From: Atriophallophorus winterbourni
Taxonomy: Eukaryota > Platyhelminthes > Trematoda > Plagiorchiida > Microphallidae
DNA length: 64,000 nucleotides
NCBI GenBank assembly: GCA_013407085.1
Contig: JACCGJ010020523.1
Location: 1-64,000, forward strand
Direction of reading: 5' to 3'
Positions 45,716-59,311 of this stretch are shown here, piece by piece. A program made the translations under genes and the position numbers. The notes under the pieces were generated by a model, which saw nothing but the letters and a program-made list of their open reading frames with translations, did not search any database and was not told the origin of the DNA. Numbering within the stretch: the first letter of the stretch is position 1; the number at the start of each line of letters is the position of its first letter.

Positions 45716-47170
45716 TTAGCGCGGTATCCACTTTTCGATTAAGTCACATAGACCCAGACGTCGCAATCTTTCGGTGTATAAAAAATCGCGAGGTCCTATT
45801 ACTAAATTTGCTGTTCTGTGATAGATTTTAATAAAGAGAGCAATATCTTCTCGAAACCAAGAAGCACTGACTTCTACGGCATACTCCATCGTATGGCGAC
45901 CGTAGACGTTCTTTATCATTAGTAAAGTTATCAGCGAGAATCTTCCAAATATTCTTCGAAAGATACTTATCTATCGATACTCCAAGAACTATCTACAACG
46001 AGCTCTATGTCAATTTCTCAGTTTCTAATAGATATGTCCAAGGAACATGATTACCAATGCGGAGCATCTGGCTTTTCCGTACGTTTAATCTCATACCATT
46101 CATGGCTGCCCAATTTGACACGTTGTCCAAATCTATTTGCAGTTTCTCACAATCATGTGTAGAAATAATTTGCGTCCATATTTTCATATCATCTGCGAAC
46201 AGGCTCATTTTGGATTAAATGACGGGGGTAAATCGTTTATGTATAATAGAAAGAGAAACGGGACTCCGCTGGTGGTTTTGAACTTTCGGATAGCACCCCG
46301 TTTACTTTAACTTGGGCTTGGCGATTTGACAGGTGGTGGCATTTCAATGAAAGGAGTGGTTCACGTATTCCTAAACGTATCCGTTTTTGAGGAATCTGTC
46401 AAAATCTTCAGAAATGTCTAATTAACAGACGGAATGGGAGAACCTCTATCCAACTCCTTCGTCTATTCGTTCAACGCTGTGAGAAGATTCGTTGAACATG
46501 AGCGATGAGATCGAAATCCATGCTGAGCTCTCGAACACAAATTAAGCAAAACAAATTATGCAACGATTCTTTCCGAGAATATACGTTCCGTGAACTTACC
46601 AATAACAGGTAATAGTGTGACGGGACGATAATTTGCAGCGTCAGATCGGCAGCATCTTTGAGGATAGGTGTAATCACGCCGGACTTCCAATTCTTCGGTA
46701 CCACATTTTGAACGGAAATGCCGCAGGCATTTTTATTTATTGCCGGTGTATTTTGCTTCGTTAACTGCCAATTCATTAAACTTAAAAGCTTGAAGACTCT
46801 ATGAGAGCTGACCCTGATTCTGCATCCAACTGTGAACAAACTTACGCAGTCATGGTGCCCCATTTATTTTTTTACATTTAAACATGCACTTGTACATATA
46901 TTTCGATTCAGTGGGTGAAGTAAAGTTAATTGCATTTTTAACCGTAAAACGTGAATTGTTTATGATGCGTTGAGCATACCACGATGGGCCTCTTTTCGCT
47001 TATTTGATTCGCTGTAATCTGGTGTATCTTGAGGATTAAAGAATGAAACAATGCACATACAGACCTGTGTATATCGATTGGAGGTGTATCGTCAGACACT
47101 CACTGTATCCATGAGAATTCCGTTTACGAGTGATTTTAACTTTCCATCTACTTTCACCACGCAACCAAAG
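45716..47170 (-). pseudogene. CR1 relic A in unit 2
   Basis: Same as in unit 1, with SLFADDMKIW near 46200 and the WKSGVITPI piece near 46680. The conserved minus-strand open frame seen in units 0, 1, 3 and 4 is interrupted here (47000-47110) by point changes. Confidence 0.75.
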
Positions 47171-48266
47171 ATATTGAAGTATTGGGACGAAGTTTTAAAC
47201 TGTGATGCGAATTTCTGCTTGTCGTTGTTCGTATACCTTGTCTGCAGATCATTCCAGAGAGCTTAACATTCGAACCATCCTTAAGCTAACTGTCATGTAT
47301 CATCTCATAAATTTCACACTTGGAAAGTCAGAAGCAGAAAGTTACCAATAAACTGCTATAACCGAATGTATTCCAAATTAATCCCATAATAAAAACTAAT
47401 ATAATTTCAACAATATTTTAAGCACCCTGTTGAATGGTATTCTTTAAAACCCATATATTAATTACGCCAGAAATTTGATGAAAAGCTGAAATTATTTTCA
47501 TTAATCTAGCAGTGGGTCTTAGTCTCGATTTCAGCGTGATACTTAACAGGTTTATCGATTAAAACGCAAGGAGTTACTAACAACTTATATCAACTGTCGG
47601 TATTGATCGCTACATCGGATGGTAGACTTGCATTATCGCGTGAAATTTGCTTTTATCATAAAAGTTGCGGTAGTTTTGTAAGGTGCACAGTTTGTAGAGA
47701 TCGATGTGGCGAACTTTGTGCACTCGGCAATAGATAGTTCGTGAAATGTGTGCAGTTGTTCGTGGTTCTAGCTCAAATGTGAAGCAATTGTGGGAACCGT
47801 TAACAAAGTGTGTTAGTCATCTCATGTGTCTTGGATACACAATTTTGATTTTAAAAAGCAACGATTTATTTTATATTGTTCATTGTTCAGCAGTATGATG
47901 CACACAGAGGCAGGAGTTACAGCAATCAAAGCGATGTGCAGTCGTGAATTTAGTCGCGACCTTTGCATACTCATTCATTGAGCGTCATTCTGTAAAAAAA
48001 ATCGAAATGTGCCGTTCACCTTGCTCAAAATTATTGTTTCCTCAAAGTCGATTATCATGCATGTAAGTATAACATCACTAATTACACCGCGTTATGGTTC
48101 AAGGATGTCATATCTCCCAGTTCTGAAATTACACCTACAACCTCGTATCTCATATAGCCACTGACTAACAATTCTATGTCAGTGCTGCATGTCTGCCCTA
48201 TCAATTTTTTAAATATTAACTGAAGCAACTTTTAGGGGACCGGAAAATCATTTTTCGACAAATCTC

Positions 48267-48353
48267 AGCAGACGGAATAATGGGTCGCAACTACGAACTG
48301 CCTAACAGAATCCCGTGATATTTGAAACGGTTGATCTTATATACTGCAATCCC
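48267..48353. repeat. Start of a further array unit, cut off after ~87 bp
   Basis: Begins like every unit (AGCAGACGGAATAATGGGTC) and runs to TGCAATCCC, then passes into the RTE element with a two-base overlap (TG at 48354-48355). It marks a deletion or recombination breakpoint. Confidence 0.88.
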
Positions 48354-49516
48354 TGGGTTCCATACCAGAGCATGACGCGTGATGTCATCATAAGGTTTCC
48401 GCAAGGTGTGCCCAACCCATCTCCACTTTCTTCTACTGATCTGCTGGGCGATCGGGTCCTCAGCGGCAATCTGCCACAGGTCTTGATTCCTTATCTTTTC
48501 TGGCCATTTTACCCCAATAATTCGACGAAGGCAATTATTGTGGAATGATTGCAAGCGGCCAGAAGACTTTGCTGTCTTTGGCCAGGTTTCCGATCCATAG
48601 CGTAGCACGGATTTGACGTTGCTTCTGAATATACGGAGTTTCGTGCGTTTTGATAGAACCTTCGACTCCCAAATGGGTTTCAAAGCTATGAACGCGTATC
48701 TTGCTTTGCCGATTCTGGTGACTATGTCTTCGTCCGTGCCACCACTTATTGAAACAATGCTGCCGAGGTAGACGAATTGCGTGACGTCTTTGACTGCTTT
48801 ACCATTGATGGTGATTGATGGGTGCTCATCAGTTAGCACACGAAGGACTTCTGTTTTTTCGGTATTCACGCGTAGTCCTGCACATGAAGCAAAGTGTGCT
48901 AGTCTATCGGTCTTTCTCTTAAGACGTTGGGGGTCACGTGATATCAAGCAGACATCATCAGCGTATTCCAGATCCTCCAAATGCTCGGATTCCTTCCAAT
49001 CGATACCATTCCTCTCATCTTTTACTGTCTGTTTCATTATCCAGTCTATTACCAACAGAAAAATCATTGGGGAGAACCGGCATCCCCGGCGAACGCCAGT
49101 CTCAACTGCAAATTGATCGGTCAGTCTTCCGTTGTGAATGACCTGACAGGAGGCACCTTCATACAGCTGCTTTATGAGGTCCATGTACAGCGGTGGGACC
49201 CCATAGTGTGGCAAAAGCTCCCATATGAATTCGCGGTCCACACTGTCGAAGGTTTTTCAAAATCTATGAAGTTGAGGCAAAGAGGCGATTGCCATTCAAT
49301 GCTTTGTTCAATTATTATGCGGAGGGTCGAAATTTGGTCGATACCAGACTTTTGTTTTCTGAAGCCTGATTGCTCTGGCCGTAACGCTTGGTGGATAGCG
49401 TCGCGCAAACGCATAAGGATGATGCGTATAAGTAATTTACTAGGGACTGAGAGCACCATGATACCTCGCCAGTTTTTGCATAGCCTCAGATCCCCTTTTT
49501 TAGGAAGTTTGACCAA
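48354..49516 (-). pseudogene. RTE reverse transcriptase, copy 2, truncated
   Basis: GFRKQKSGIDQI and FIDFEK, then a frameshift near 49255 (one base missing in the run after GAAGG), DREFIWE, GVRRGCRFSP (the QG of the RT box changed to RG), LEYADDVCLI, and the thumb to TRHALVWNP, where homology ends at the breakpoint. Breaks differ from those of copy 1, so they arose after the duplication. Confidence 0.9.
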
Positions 49517-49669
49517 ATGACCTCTCTTCCAATCATTTTGGGACCCGTCTTTCTTACCAGATTTTCTGCAGCAGAGGAAGTAACATATCAGCCGAGGTGT
49601 CTAAATCAGCCTTCAGAGCTTCCGGTGGAATCCCATCTGGACCTGGTGCTTTGCCATTCTTTAGCGATT

Positions 49670-49999
49670 TTAAGGCAAAAAGGATTTCATTTCGACCGGG
49701 GGGTCGGTGTTTACGTCTAGCAAATTTGCTGCAGGTGGGATGTCAGTGACTGAAGTAGGTGCTGGTCGATTTAGGAGTTCCTTGAAATGCTCCATCCATC
49801 GCTTTCCTCGCACCGATTCCTGACTGATTAGGTTACCTTCACCGTCCTTTAATATTTTGCCGTAAGGTATTTTCCTTCCTGATAAGGTTCTGGTAATGTT
49901 GTAGACGGTGTTCAGGTCTCTCTTTTCTGCTGCATTTTCCGCCTCGGTTGCCAGCATTTCATAGAACCGCCTCTTGTCACTTCTGGCACTTCGTTTCAC
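49670..49999 (-). pseudogene. RTE endonuclease-RT linker, copy 2
   Basis: As in copy 1, with KRWMEHFKELLNRP before the RT. Same boundaries of the open frame. Confidence 0.85.
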
Positions 50000-50161
50000 G
50001 TCTTTATTTAGGGAGCCGTATTGTTTTATCAGTTGGTTTTTCTGCTTGGTGTCCTTACACCGGAGGATCTGTTGTTTCAGCTGCCTTCTCGAGTTGATCA
50101 GTGTTCAAGTCTCACTCGAGATCCACTCTTTGTCTTTCTTTACCCGTCTGCCAATTACGTG

Positions 50162-51211
50162 CTAACAAGTGTCTTGCCAACAGTCTTTCAGAGCGGTCCA
50201 GTGTTCATTTATTGGGAGCTCAGGGGTTAAGTTGTTGAGCGATTCGAATCTGTTTTTCAGTGAGATTGAGAAAATTTCTCTTGTACGCTCTTCCCTTAGT
50301 TTCTGCGTGTGGTACTTTACACTAGGCCGACTGCCGGTTTCGCAGAAAGCTCTCAACTTGATTTTAATTTTGGCCATTAGAAGGTAGTGGTCTGAAGCAA
50401 CATCCGCACCTCGCATTACGCGTGTATCAAGAAGACTATGTCTCCATTTTCGTGAAATCGATAGGTGATCGATTTGATTGGCAGTAACACCATCAGGTGA
50501 TGTCCAGGTGGCCTTGTGGATTTTTCGGTGTTGAAAGATGCTGCCTCCGATGACCAGATCGTTGAGCGCGCAAAAGTCTGCGAAAAGTTCACCGTTCTCA
50601 TTCATTTCACCTAGGGCATGCGTACCCATCACAGATTCTCTCCCTGTGTTGTCTGGACCCAATTTCGCGTTCATGTCACCCATCAAATTCTTGATATCTC
50701 GCTTGGGTGTCTTGTCTAGGACAGACTGCAGACGCACGTAAAATTCTTCTTTCGACTTAAGGCTAGCATTGTTTGTGCGCGCATAACATTGAATTACCGT
50801 CACATTTCTCCCCTTGGAGTTGAATCTGGCTGTGATTATCCGTGAGTCAACGGGTTCCCATCCAACGGGAGTGCCTGCAGCTATTGGGGAGAACATAATG
50901 GCGACGCCTTCCGAATGACTATGGTTCTCATCTTCATGACCAGAGTAAATAATCCGTTCCCCGGATGTCAAAATCAGCATGCCAGATCCATTCCATCTAC
51001 CTTCACATATTCCCAGCAGTTGTATACCATACTTTTGCATTTCTTTCGCGACCTGTGCAGCCTTTCCGGTCTCATACCTCGTACGGACGTTCCATGTGGC
51101 AATCTTAGTTGTTGCTTTCATCGACAGAAGATTCATCTGCTGACTGGCTTCCGGTGGGCTTTCACCAGTCTGCTTCATTTTTAACTCAGATGAGGTTTCT
51201 TCTCGATTCAA
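50162..51211 (-). pseudogene. RTE endonuclease domain, copy 2
   Basis: Same 349-residue open segment as copy 1, with a handful of substitutions. The catalytic Asn, Glu, GD-N and SDH boxes are all kept. One change lies next to the Glu box (CEGRW instead of CESRW). Confidence 0.9.
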
Positions 51212-51529
51212 GCATGGAGATCCTACTTTGGTATGACATGTTGCTTTGGTTACAGTAGCGGTTTGAGATTTTTACAGAGTAGGGTTGCTGACCCCGCGTC
51301 TAACCCTCCTCCTTTTGCAGACGGGCTTGGGACCGTCCTCGGCGGAGTATTGTGATTGTGTAATCCGCAGGAAGCGGAGGTTTGGAGTCAGGGTTTACAT
51401 CCCCCAGATGGACTGCCCTCCCAGGCTGACGAGCTCCATCTACCCGAAGCGAACTGGTTTTGAGGCGCCAGTCACCCGCCTTCGCCCCTTCTTCTGTCAG
51501 TAGAAGCAGTTCCGCCACGAGCAGACGGA

Positions 51530-52665
51530 GTAATGCGTCGCAACTACGAACTGCCTAACAGAATCCCGTGACATTTGAAACGCTTGATCTTATATACTGC
51601 ATTCCCTGTCTCTCCACCCTGGCTAGAAGGTATCGATTCCAAATTTACAGTTTCATTTCACAACTCCTCAAAGTTTACTGAGGCGTCAAGCAAGGGTGCC
51701 TGCTTTCCTTCACGCTGTTCGGAACTATCGTTGTTCTACTGATGACGGGTTTAGAGTCAAAAACCCATCAAAACTCCTCTTGAAAATCTGCTGAGTTTAC
51801 AACATAATCTGGTAGATTGTTCCAAGTAAAGCAAACTCGCACGGCAAAAAATGTCGTATGCAGTTGAGTAGTGAGTGAGGTACAGTTAGAATAAATGTGT
51901 GAGCTCTTGTCTTATACGAGCCCCATAGATTAAACAAGCATTGTAGAGGGTGATTTGCGGTATTCGAAATGTTGTAAACCAAAATCAAATCGCCATGAAT
52001 ACGACGACGAGGATACTCGAATAAATTCAGGGTTTTGATTCGCTCGTTGTATGGTTTCCAGCTGAGTCCGGTGACAAGTTTCGTAGCTCGATGATATATT
52101 CTTTGCAAAGTCGCAACATCTTTTTAAGCCATGATGACCATGCTTGAACTGCATATTTCATCGTTGGCCTTATGTACGTATTTATAATGCAGCGATTTGT
52201 CTGTTTTGAGAACCTACCGAAAATTCTCTTTAGGAGTGACAATTTCTTTGATGTTTTACGATAGACGGAGTTTCGGTGGCTTGACATCCCTAGGGTGTTG
52301 CTTATTAGCACACCCAAGTCCTTTTGTTTTATGATCCACGAAAGGCTGTGTGTAACAAGAAAATGCTGGAACTCCTCATATTTTCAAAGGTTAAACATAT
52401 GACACTTTTGAAAATTTGAAAAATAGGTGATAGTTAATGGACCGAACCTTGGGATTGTCCAGATCGTTCCGAAGCAGTTCGCAGTCTTCCGGACTATTTA
52501 TCCCCGACCGGACATTTATATCGATCTTACATTTGATAAGAGCCGGTATGTCACTGGCACAAACTGCGAAGAGAATTGGTCCGAGGACGGATTCCTGAGG
52601 AACTCCACTTGTCACGGCTACCGATTTTGATAAGGCACCGTCCACAGTGACTTGATGGTGTACAC
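51530..52665 (-). pseudogene. CR1 relic B in unit 3
   Basis: As in unit 1, but the FAND segment is deleted: the frame jumps from IKCKI to DINV near 52520, so the RT active site is gone. Confidence 0.85.
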
Positions 52666-52879
52666 TACGTGCTTACTAAAGGATTTCATTCTTATCAGCA
52701 ATACTGAGTACTTTCAATTTATTGAGCAGCCATCGAATCCAAAAGACAAAGGAAAAGTATTCAGTGTTAGTTCGTGTCTGATGTACAATTGGGTACAATA
52801 TTTTATAATGTACCGCCACTTTTGTCTTCACGGATAGCTTGACTTTGTCTCGGATGTTAGCAATTATATAAATCGGAAT

Positions 52880-54330
52880 AATTTAGCGCGGTATCCACTT
52901 TTCGATTAAGTCACATAGACCAAGACGTCGCAATCTTTCGGTGTATAAAAATCGCGAGGTCCTATTACTAAATTTGCTGTTCTGTGATAGATTTTAATAA
53001 AGAGAGCAATTTCTTTTAGAAACCAAGAAGCACTGACGTCTACGGCATACTCCATCGTATGGCGACCGTAGACGTTCTTTATCATTAGTAAAGTTATCAG
53101 CGAGAATCTTCCAAATATTCTTCGAAAGATACTTATCTATCGATACTCCAAGAACTATCTACAACGAGCTCTATGTCAATTTCTCATTTTCTAATACATA
53201 TGTCCAAGGAACATGATTGCCAATGCGGAGCATCTGGCTTTTCCGTACGTTGAATCTCATACCATTCATGGCTGCCCAATTTGACACGTTGTCCAAATCT
53301 ATTTGCAGTTTCTCACAATCATGTGCAGAAATAATTTGCGTCCATATTTTCATATCATCTGCGAACAGGCTCATTTGGGATTAAATGACGGGGGTAAATC
53401 GTTTATGTATAATAGAAAGAGAAACGGGACTCCGCTGGTGGTTTTGAACTTTCGGATAGCACCCCGTTTACTTTAACTTGGGCTTGGCGATTTGACAGGT
53501 GGTGGCATTTCAATGAAAGGAGTGGTTCACGTATTCCTAAACGTATCCGTTTTTGAGGAATCTGTCAAAATCTTCAGAAATGTCTAATTAACAGACGGGA
53601 ATGGAAGAACTTCTATATAACTCCTTCGTCTATTCGTTCAACGCTATCAGATGATTCGTTGAACATGAGCGATGAGATCGAAATACATGCTGAGCTGTCG
53701 TAAACAAATTAAGCAAAACAAATTATACAACGATTCTTTCCGAGAATACACGTTCCATGAACTTACCAATAACAGGTAATAGTGTGACGGGACGATAATT
53801 TGCAGCATCAGATCGGCAGCCTCTTTGAAGATAGGTGTAATCACGCCGGACTTCCAATTCTTCGGTACCACATTTTGAACGGAAATGCCGCAGGCATTTT
53901 TATTTATTGCCGGTGTATTTTGCTTCGTTAACTGCCAATTCATTAAACTTAAAAGCTTGAAGACTCTATGAGAGCTGACCCTGATTCTGCATCCAACTGT
54001 GAACAAACTTACGCAGTCATGGTGCCCCATTTATTTTTTTACATTTAAACGTGCACTTGTACATATATTTCGATTCAGTGGGTGAAGTAAAGTTAATTGC
54101 ATTTTTAACCGTAAAACGTGAATTGTTTATGATGCGTTGAGCATACCACGATGGGCCTCTTTTCGCTTATTTGATTCGCTGTAATCTGGTGTATCTTGAG
54201 GATAAAAGGATGAAGCAATGCACATACAGACCAGTGTATAACGATTGGAGGTGTATCGTAAGACACTCACTGTATCCATGAGAATTCCGTAGACGAATGA
54301 TTTTAACTTTCCATCTACTTTCACCACGCA
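52880..54330 (-). pseudogene. CR1 relic A in unit 3
   Basis: As in unit 1. SLFADDMKIW lies near 53365 and the WKSGVITPIFKE piece near 53830. The conserved open frame is at 54127-54327. Confidence 0.75.
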
Positions 54331-55439
54331 ACCGAAGATATTGAAGTATTAGGACGACGTTTTAAACTGTGTTGCGAATTTCTGCTTGTCGTTGTTCGTA
54401 TACCTTGTCTGCAGATCATTCCAGAGAGCTCAGCATTCGAACCGTCCTTAAGTTAACTGTCATGTATCATCTCATAAATTTCACACTTGGAAAGTCAGAA
54501 GCAGAAAGTTACCAATAAACTGCTATAACCGAATGTATTCCAAATTAATCCCATAATAAAAACTAATATTATTTCAACAATATTTTAAGCACCTTGTTGA
54601 ATGCTATTCTTTAAAACCCATATATTAATTACGCAAGAAATTTGATGAAAAGCTGAAATTATTTTCATTATTCTAGCAGTGGGTCTTAGTCTCCATTTCA
54701 GCGTGATACTTAACAGGTTTATCGATTAAAACGCAGGAAGTTACAAACAACTTATAACAACTGTCGGTATTGATCGCTAAATCGGATGGTACACTTGCAT
54801 TATCGTGTGAAATTTGCTTTTATCATAAAAGTTGCGGTAGTTTTGTAAGGCGCAAAGTTTGTAAAGATCGATGTGGCGAACTTTGTGCACTCGGCTATAG
54901 ATAGTTCGTGAATTGTGTGCAGTTGTTCGTGGTTCTAGCTCAGATGTGAAGCAATTGTGTGAACCGTTAACAAAGTGTGTTAGTCATCTCATGTGTCTTG
55001 GATACAAAATTTTGATTTAAAAAAGCAACGGTTTATTTTATATTTTTCACTGTCCAGCAGTATGATGCACACAGAGGCAGGAGTTACAGCAATCAAAGCT
55101 ATGTGCAGTCGTGAAATTAGTCGCGACGTTTGCATGAGCGTCATTCTGTAAAAAAATCGAAATGTGCCGTTCACCTTGCTCAAAATTATTGTTTCCTCAA
55201 AGTCGATTATCATGCATGTAAGTATAACATCACTAATTACACCGAGTTATGGTTCAAGGATGTCATATCTCCCAGTTCTGAAATTACACCTACAACCTCG
55301 TATCTCATATAGCCACTGACTAACAATTCTATGTCAGTGCTGCATGTCTGCCCTATCAATTTTTTAGATATTAACTGAAGCAACTTTTAAGGGACCGGAA
55401 AATCATTTTTCGACAAATCTCAGCAGACGGAGTAATGGG

Positions 55440-56585
55440 TCGCAACTACGAACTGCCTAACAGAATCCCGTGATATTTGAAACGGTTGATCTTATATACT
55501 GCAATCCCTGTCTCTCCACCCTGGCATGAAGTTATTAATTCCAAATTTACAGTTTCATTTCACAACTCCTCAAAGTTTACTGAGGCGTCAAGCAAGGTGC
55601 CTGCTTTCCTTCACGCTGTTCGGAACTATCGTTGCTCTACTGATGACGGGTTTAGAGTCAAAAACCCATCAAGACTCCTCTTGAAAATCTGCTGAGTTTA
55701 CAACATAATCTGGTAGATTGTTCCAAGTAAAGCAAACTCGCACGGCAAAAAATGTCGTATGCAGTTGAGTAGTGAGTGAGGTACAGTTAGAATAAATGTG
55801 TTAGCTCTTGTCTTATACGAGCCCCATAGATTAAACAAGCATTGTAGAGGGTGATTTGCGGTATTCGAAATGTTGTAAACCAAAATCAAATCGCCCTGAA
55901 AACGACGACGAGGATACTCGAATAAATTCAGGGTTTTGATTCGCTCGTTGTATGGTTTCCGGCTGAGTCCGGTGACAAGTTTCGTAGCTCGATGATATAT
56001 TCTTTGCAAAGTCGCAACATCTTTTTAAGCCATGATGACCATGCTTGAACTGCATATTTCATCGTTGGCCTTATGTACGTATTTATAATGCAGCGATTTG
56101 TCTGTTTTGAAAACCTACCGAAAATTCTCTTCAGGAGTGACAATTTCTTTGATGTTTTACGATAGACGGAGTTTCGGTGGCTTGACATCCCTAGGGTGTT
56201 GCTTATTAGCACACCCAATTCCTTTTGTTTTATGGTCCACGAGAGGCTGTGTGTAACAAGAAAATACTGGAACTCCTCATATTTTCAAAGGTTAAACATA
56301 TGACACTTTTGAAAATTAAAAAATAGGCGATAGTTTATGGACCAAACCTGGAGATTGTCCAGATCGTTCCAAAGAAGTTCGCAGTCTTCCGGCCCATTTA
56401 TCCTCGACCACACATTTATATCGTTCGCGAACAGTACGATCTTACATTTGATAAGAGCCGGTATGTCACTGGCACAAACTGCGAAGAGAATTGGTCCGAG
56501 GACGGATTCCTGAGGAACTCCACTTGTCACGGCTACCGATTTCGATAAGGCACCGTCCACAGTGACTTGATGGTGTACACCACGT
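55440..56585 (-). pseudogene. CR1 relic B in unit 4
   Basis: As in unit 1, including the FAND change and the same truncation at the 5' side. Confidence 0.85.
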
Positions 56586-56797
56586 GCTTACTAAAGGATT
56601 TCATTCTTATCAGCAATACTGAGTACTTTCAATTTATTGAGCATCCATCGAATCCAAAAGACAAAGGAAAAGTATTCAGTTTTAGTTCGTGTCTGATGTG
56701 CAATTGGGTACAATATTTTATAATGTACCGCCACTTTTGTCTTCACGGATAGCTTGACTTTGTCTCGGATGTTAGCAATTATATGAATCGGAATAAT

Positions 56798-58245
56798 TTA
56801 GCGCGGTATCCACTTTTCGATTAAGTCACATAGACCCAGACATCGCAATCTTTCAGTGTATAAAAAATCGCGAGGTCCTATTACTAAATTTGCTGTTCGG
56901 TGATAGATTTTAATAAAGAGAGCAATATCTTCTCGAAACCAAGAAGCACTGACTTCTACGGCATACTCCATCGTATGGCGACCGTAGACGTTCTTTATCA
57001 TTAGTAAAGTTATCAGCGAGAATCTTCCAAATATTCTTCGAAAGATACTTATCTATCGATACTCCAAGAACTATCTACAACGAGCTCTATGTCAATATCT
57101 CAGTTTCTAATAGATATGTCCAAGGAACATGTTTACCAATGCGGAGCATCTGGCTTTTCCGTACGTTGAATCTCATACCATTCATGGCTGCCCAATTTGA
57201 CACGTTGTCCAAATCTATTTGCAGTTTCTCACAATCATATGCAGAAATAATTTGCGTCCATATTTTCATATCATCTGCGAACAGGCTCATTTTGGATTAA
57301 ATGACGGGGGTAAATCGTTTATGTATAATAGAATGAGAAAGGAGACTCCGCTGGTGGTTTTGAACTTTCGGATAGCACCCCGTTTACTTTAACTTGGGCT
57401 TGGCGATTTGACAGGTGGTGGCATTTCAATGAAAGGAGTGGTTCACTTATTCCTGAACGTATCCGTTTTTGAGGAATCTGTCAAAATCTTCAGAAATGTC
57501 TAATTAACAGACGTGAATGTGAGAACCTCTATCCAACTCCTTCGTCTATTCGTTAAACGCTATGAGATGATTCGTTGAACATGAGCGATGAGATCGAAAT
57601 CCATGCTGAGCTGTCGAAAACAAATTAAGCAAAACAAATTATGCAACGATTCTTTCCGAGACTATACGTTCCATGAACTTACCAATAACAGGTAATAGTG
57701 TGACGGGACGATAATTTGCAGCGTCAGATCGGCAGCCTCTTTGAAGATAGGTGTAATCACGCCGGACTTCCAATTCTTCGGTACCACATTTTGCACGGAA
57801 ATGCCGCAGGCATTTTTATTTATTGCCGGTGTATTTTGCTTCGTTAACTGCCAATTCATTAAACTTAATAGCTTGACGACTCTATGAGACCCGACCCTGA
57901 TTCTGCATCCAACTGTGAACAAACTTACGCAATCATGGTGCCCAATTTATTTTATTTACAATTAAACATGCACTTGTACATATATTTCGATTCAGTGGGT
58001 GAAGTAAAGTTAATTGCATTTTTAACCGTAAAACGTGAATTGTTTAAGATGCGTTGAGCAAACCACGATGGGCCTCTTTTCGCTTATTTGATTCGCTGTA
58101 ATCTGGTGTATCTTGAGGATAAAAGGATGAAGCAATGCACATACAGACCTGTGTATAACGATTGGAGGTGTATCGTAAGACACTCACTGTATCCATGAGA
58201 ATTCCGTAGACGAATGATTTTAACTTTCCATCTACTTTCACCACG
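56798..58245 (-). pseudogene. CR1 relic A in unit 4
   Basis: As in unit 1. SLFADDMKIW near 57280, WKSGVITPIFKE near 57750, conserved open frame 58044-58244. Confidence 0.75.
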
Positions 58246-59311
58246 CAACCGAAGATATTGAAGTATTAGGACGACGTTTTAAACTGTGTTGCGAATTTCT
58301 GCTTGTCGTTGTTCGTATACCTTGTCTGCAGATCATTCCAGAGAGCTTAACATTCGAACCGTCCTTAAGTTAACTGTCATGTATCATCTCATAAATTTCA
58401 CACTTGGAAAGTCAGAAGCAGAAAGTTAACAATAAACTGCTATAACCGAATGTATTCCAAATTAATCCCATAATAAAAACTAATATAATTTCAACAATAT
58501 TTTAAGCACCTTGTTGAATGCTATTCTTTAAAACCCATATATTAATTACGCAAGAAATTTGATGAAAAGCTGAAATTATTTTCATTATTCTAGCAGTGGG
58601 TCTTAGTCTCCATTTCAGCGTGATACTTAACAGGTTTATCGATTAAAACGCAGGAAGTTACAAACAACTTATAACAACTGTCGGTATTGATCGCTACATC
58701 GGATGGTAGACTTGCATTATCGTGTGAAATTTGCTTTTATCATAAAAGTTGCGGTAGTTTTGTAAGGTGCACAGTTTGTAGAGATCGACGTGGCGAACTT
58801 TGTGCACTCGGCTATAGATAGTTCGTGAATTGTGTGCAGTTGTTCGTGGTTCTAGCTCAGATGTGAAGCAATTGTGTGAACCGTTAACAAAGTGTGTTAG
58901 TCATCTCATGTGTCTTGGATACACAATTTTCATTTTAAAAAGCAACGGTTTGTTTTATATTGTTCACTGTTCAGCAGTATGATGCACACAGAGGCAGGCG
59001 TTACTGCAATCAAAGCGATGTGCAGTCGTGAATTTAGTCGCGACGTTTGCATACTCTTTCAGTGAGCGTCATTCTGTAAAAAAAATCGAAATGTGCCGTT
59101 CACCTTCTTCAATATTACTGTTTTCTCAAAGTCGATTATTGTTGATGTAAGTCTAACATCACTAATTACACTGAGTTATGTTTCAAGGATGTCATATCTT
59201 CAGTTCTGAAATTACACCTACAACCTCGTATCTCATATAGCCACTGACAAACAATTCTGTGTCAGTGCTGCACGTCTGCCTCATCAATTTTTAGATAATA
59301 ACTGGAGCAAC

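Larger units (their letters stand above)
44339..48266. repeat. Array unit 2 (3.9 kb)
   Basis: Full unit with an intact empty site for the RTE at 44339-44349. Collinear with unit 1. Confidence 0.93.
48354..51519 (-). mobile_element. SR2/RTE-clade retrotransposon, copy 2, 3'-truncated duplicate
   Basis: Almost identical to 37246-40412, including the 5' junction and the private change TAATGCG in the flank. It therefore arose by duplication of copy 1 with its flank, not by a new insertion. The last ~184 bp at the 3' end (37062-37245 in copy 1) are missing, the opposite of the 5' truncation produced by target-primed reverse transcription. Confidence 0.92.
51520..55421. repeat. Array unit 3 (3.9 kb)
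   Basis: Full unit, starting with the AGCAGACGGAG site after RTE copy 2. The start shares private variants with unit 1 (TAATGCG, GCTTGATC, TGCATTCC), so this segment was copied together with the RTE. Confidence 0.93.
55422..59311. repeat. Array unit 4 (3.9 kb, last full copy)
   Basis: Full unit. Homology to the other units stops near 59311, in the segment before the next expected AGCAGACGGAG site. Confidence 0.9.

Noticed and set aside
49172..49520. Plus-strand open frames opposite the RTE reverse transcriptase (both copies)
   Set aside because: Antisense shadows of a strongly conserved RT region.
54989..55213. Minus-strand open frame in array unit 3 (74 codons)
   Set aside because: Not open in the other units and without motifs; a chance frame in non-coding unit sequence.
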